A DNA stretch of 64,000 nucleotides from Selenomonadales bacterium 4137-cl (GTDB taxonomy: Bacteria > Bacillota > Negativicutes > Sporomusales > UBA7701), in contig JAUOZS010000001.1 in assembly GCA_032334055.1 (NCBI GenBank), positions 1,710,501 through 1,774,500 of the forward strand. The letters run 5' to 3'. The position numbers and the translations under genes are program-made. Of this stretch, positions 61,952 to 64,000 are shown piece by piece (position 1 is the first letter of the stretch; every line of letters begins with the position of its first letter). The notes below the pieces were generated by a model. That model had not been told where the DNA came from. It saw only the letters and a program-made list of their open reading frames with translations, and did not search any database.

Positions 61952-62096
61952 TTTTTACACTCCTCCCCATAAATAAAAACAATACAACAAAATTAAACAC
62001 TTTATAAAGTAACATATACGGAGAGGCGCGTCAATCGGCCAAGTCGATATTTCAAAAACTTATAACAATATAATTTTTACTTTATATTTTCAAAAC

Positions 62097-62741
62097 CTAA
62101 TAATCCTTTATACCGCACAGCGCAACCAGCTCCGCCATATCCTCGATTACATGATCGGGGCCGGCGGCCGCCACATCTTTCCAGGGCACATACGTCCAGC
62201 GCACCGCCGCCGTTTTCACCGCCGCCGCCCTGGCGCTCATAATATCGTACGGGCTATCTCCCACCATCAGGCAATCGCCCGCAGGCAGGCCGAGAGCCGT
62301 CAACGCCCTCAGCACCGGTTCAGGGTGGGGCTTATGCTTCTGGCAATCCTCATGGCCGATCACCACCGGAAAATACTTGTCGAGATCGAACAACCGCAAG
62401 CCCCGCACCGACGTAACCCGCGTCTTGGAGGTCACCACCGCCAGCCTTACGCCTTCGTCGTAGAGCTTCCGCACGACCTCGACCACCCCGGTAAACACCT
62501 TCGCCAGTTCGTCATGGTAGCGGATGTTGTATTCGCGATAAGTCTTTATCATCGCCTCCGGGTCGTCCCCCATGAGGGCAAGCGCCTCGATCAGCGGCCT
62601 GCCGAAGGTCGACTTGACGAGCTCCATATCCGCGTCGCAGCCCCGGTGAGTCATGATGGTATGCTGGAACGATTTGAGGATCAGGTCGGTCGTGTCCAGC
62701 AACGTCCCGTCAAGATCAAACAGAATGCCTTTATAGCTCAT
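62097..62741 (-). CDS. HAD-family phosphatase, PpaX-like
   Basis: A 214-residue HAD hydrolase. Motif I FDLDGTLLDT holds the nucleophile; TSKTR, KPHPEPV and GDSPYDIMSA are motifs II to IV. The length and cap match PpaX, which hydrolyses pyrophosphate from HPr-serine dephosphorylation, or phosphoglycolate phosphatase. Which one is not clear. Confidence 0.88.
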   Translation of the reverse strand: MSYKGILFDLDGTLLDTTDLILKSFQHTIMTHRGCDADMELVKSTFGRPLIEALALMGDDPEAMIKTYREYNIRYHDELAKVFTGVVEVVRKLYDEGVRLAVVTSKTRVTSVRGLRLFDLDKYFPVVIGHEDCQKHKPHPEPVLRALTALGLPAGDCLMVGDSPYDIMSARAAAVKTAAVRWTYVPWKDVAAAGPDHVIEDMAELVALCGIKDY

Positions 62742-62861
62742 AGTATCCCCCCGTTATCCTTGGCCTGTCCACATTGACCAGAAATTAACGCCAGCCCTAC
62801 CAGTCGCCTGATAAAGCTGGCGTGATTCTTTTTCGCCTTCCGGTGCGACAAATCCTCTCGG

Positions 62862-63278
62862 CTAAAGATTTACCCCCACCAATCCTCCCAAAGCTCCGGC
62901 GGCTATCCCCGCGAACGCCTTGTTCGCCAAAACCAGCAACGATACCGGCTCCTGAGTCATTTCAAGCCCAACTCCGACCGAGATCAACACATACATAAAA
63001 CCCACAGCCATACCGACAAGCAGGCCCGCGCCACCCGCCCGCCGGGCGGCGAATGCGCTGCCGATGAAAATGCTCGTAACCGTGACCGCCACCATGATGT
63101 ACCGCAAATAACTCTCCACGAACAGGCTTTCCGTGGCCAGACTGACCACCGACAAGAACACTATTGCCACCAGCGACACAATCAAGCTGACCAGCACCCC
63201 TGCGCCGATCGCCATCACTGCCCCCGGCAGCCTTTGCGTCGGGACATTAACCCGTGTGCGTCTGGTCACCTTAGCCAC
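62862..63278 (-). CDS. TIGR04086 family membrane protein
   Basis: A 138-residue protein; GTG 63278 follows GAGGGGGG. A basic start (KVTRRTRVNVPTQRLP) leads to four helices. The layout and length match TIGR04086 proteins of spore-forming Firmicutes, of unknown function. Confidence 0.8.
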   Translation of the reverse strand: MAKVTRRTRVNVPTQRLPGAVMAIGAGVLVSLIVSLVAIVFLSVVSLATESLFVESYLRYIMVAVTVTSIFIGSAFAARRAGGAGLLVGMAVGFMYVLISVGVGLEMTQEPVSLLVLANKAFAGIAAGALGGLVGVNL

Positions 63279-63314
63279 AGTTTTCCCCCCTCAAGGGTTT
63301 TACTGTAATTTATG

Positions 63315-64000
63315 CTAAGTGGCCAGATTCCATTCCTCGATAAGCTTAATGATTCCGTAGTTCGTAAGATCGAAATGAATCGGCGTCACCGAAATTTTTC
63401 CCTTCTTGAGCGCCATGACGTCGGTGCCTTCCTCATTGCCGCTGTCCTTCAGGCTGCCGCCCATCCAGTAATAAATCCGGCCCCGCGGGTCCTGGCGGCG
63501 CTCGAAAGTATTCTCGTACTCGATTACCCCCAGCCTCGTCACCTCTACCCCGGTCAGACTGTCGGCCGGCAGCGGGGGTACGTTGACGTTCAACAGCGTA
63601 TCCGGCGGCAGCGTCCGCTCAGTCAGCGTCAACACGAGCTTGCGCGCGAACACCGCCGCCGGGCCGAAATCCGCCGGTTTGGAAGTGGCAAGCGACACCG
63701 CTATCGAAGGTATGCCATGGAGCGCGCCCTCGATCGCCGCGCTCACCGTCCCCGAATACAGCACATCAGTCCCCATGTTGGCACCCTGATTGATCCCCGA
63801 AACGACCACATCCGGCTTCGCCGGCAGCAGCGCCTCGACTGCCATCTTCACACAGTCGGTGGGCGTCCCGCCCACTCTCCATGCGCACAGTGGCGGATCT
63901 TCGATGCAAAACTGATCGACACGAATCGGGTGATGGACGGTGATCGACTGGCTGGTGGCGCTCCGCTCGCTGTCAGGAGCCACCACCGTCACGTCGCCGA
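63315..64000 (-). CDS. surE: 5'/3'-nucleotidase SurE (5' end outside the window)
   Basis: About 228 C-terminal residues of SurE, a metal-dependent nucleotidase. The frame continues past the window edge (GDVTVVAPDSERSATSQSIT is the normal interior). SGINQGANMGTDVLYSGTV and the GTPTDCVKMAVEALL segment are conserved. The N-terminal DD metal site is not in view. Confidence 0.95.
   Translation of the reverse strand, partial: GDVTVVAPDSERSATSQSITVHHPIRVDQFCIEDPPLCAWRVGGTPTDCVKMAVEALLPAKPDVVVSGINQGANMGTDVLYSGTVSAAIEGALHGIPSIAVSLATSKPADFGPAAVFARKLVLTLTERTLPPDTLLNVNVPPLPADSLTGVEVTRLGVIEYENTFERRQDPRGRIYYWMGGSLKDSGNEEGTDVMALKKGKISVTPIHFDLTNYGIIKLIEEWNLAT

Overview
The window looks like one continuous chromosome segment from a GC-rich, endospore-forming Firmicute. 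The best guess is Negativicutes (Sporomusaceae). This is inferred from the miaB-mutS-mutL-miaA-hfq-spoVK-hflX-lexA gene order, the spore-coat CotF-type genes, a yneA-type LysM gene divergent from lexA, and the anaerobic ferredoxin-linked enzymes. No rRNA, tRNA or CRISPR array was seen.

Layout. 1-2.0 kb: the tail of an unknown gene, three related small CnaB-like proteins on the minus strand and a small membrane protein. 2.2-10.1 kb: tRNA modification and mismatch repair (miaB, mutS, mutL, rsmJ-like, miaA, hfq). 10.2-17.2 kb: the highlight. The sporulation gene spoVK is cut in two by a 4,564 bp element that carries an intact large serine recombinase, a small divergent ORF, an exonuclease and two exported proteins. 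Precise excision would restore a 317-residue SpoVK and rejoin its promoter to a downstream GTPase/UbiA-like operon. This is the design of the skin element in sigK. 17.2-28.4 kb: hflX (with a JAMM-like motif), a PLP enzyme, a proline-repeat/TPR membrane protein, PRC-barrel and VanW proteins, a YcgR-N/MinD fusion, lexA/yneA with SOS boxes, and a sensor kinase. 28.4-40.5 kb: a gene-poor patch with repeats and low-GC genes surrounds a metal-response island (two-component system, Met/His-rich DUF2680 protein, heavy-metal P-type ATPase, CadC-like repressor, CDF exporter). 40.5-46.2 kb: small ORFs, two spore-coat genes, a trypsin-like protease, a patatin, a methyltransferase and a GAF-GGDEF protein. 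46.3-47.6 kb: an IS3-family insertion that split a terminator. 47.6-56.0 kb: a 2-oxoacid:ferredoxin oxidoreductase operon with an IclR regulator, an aminotransferase/PduL operon and an NfnAB-like transhydrogenase. 56.0-61.1 kb: an operon salvaging SAM by-products (mtnP, mtnA, ahcY, class II aldolase, mtaD). 61.3-64.0 kb: an acetate transporter, PpaX-like phosphatase, TIGR04086 membrane protein and the 3' part of surE.

How the genes work together. The interrupted spoVK locus suggests mother-cell-specific DNA excision during sporulation. The metal island couples sensing to efflux. The mtn/ahc/aldolase operon turns methylthioadenosine, deoxyadenosine and S-adenosylhomocysteine back into central metabolites. 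Every protein assignment rests on recognised motifs and gene order; no database search was possible.
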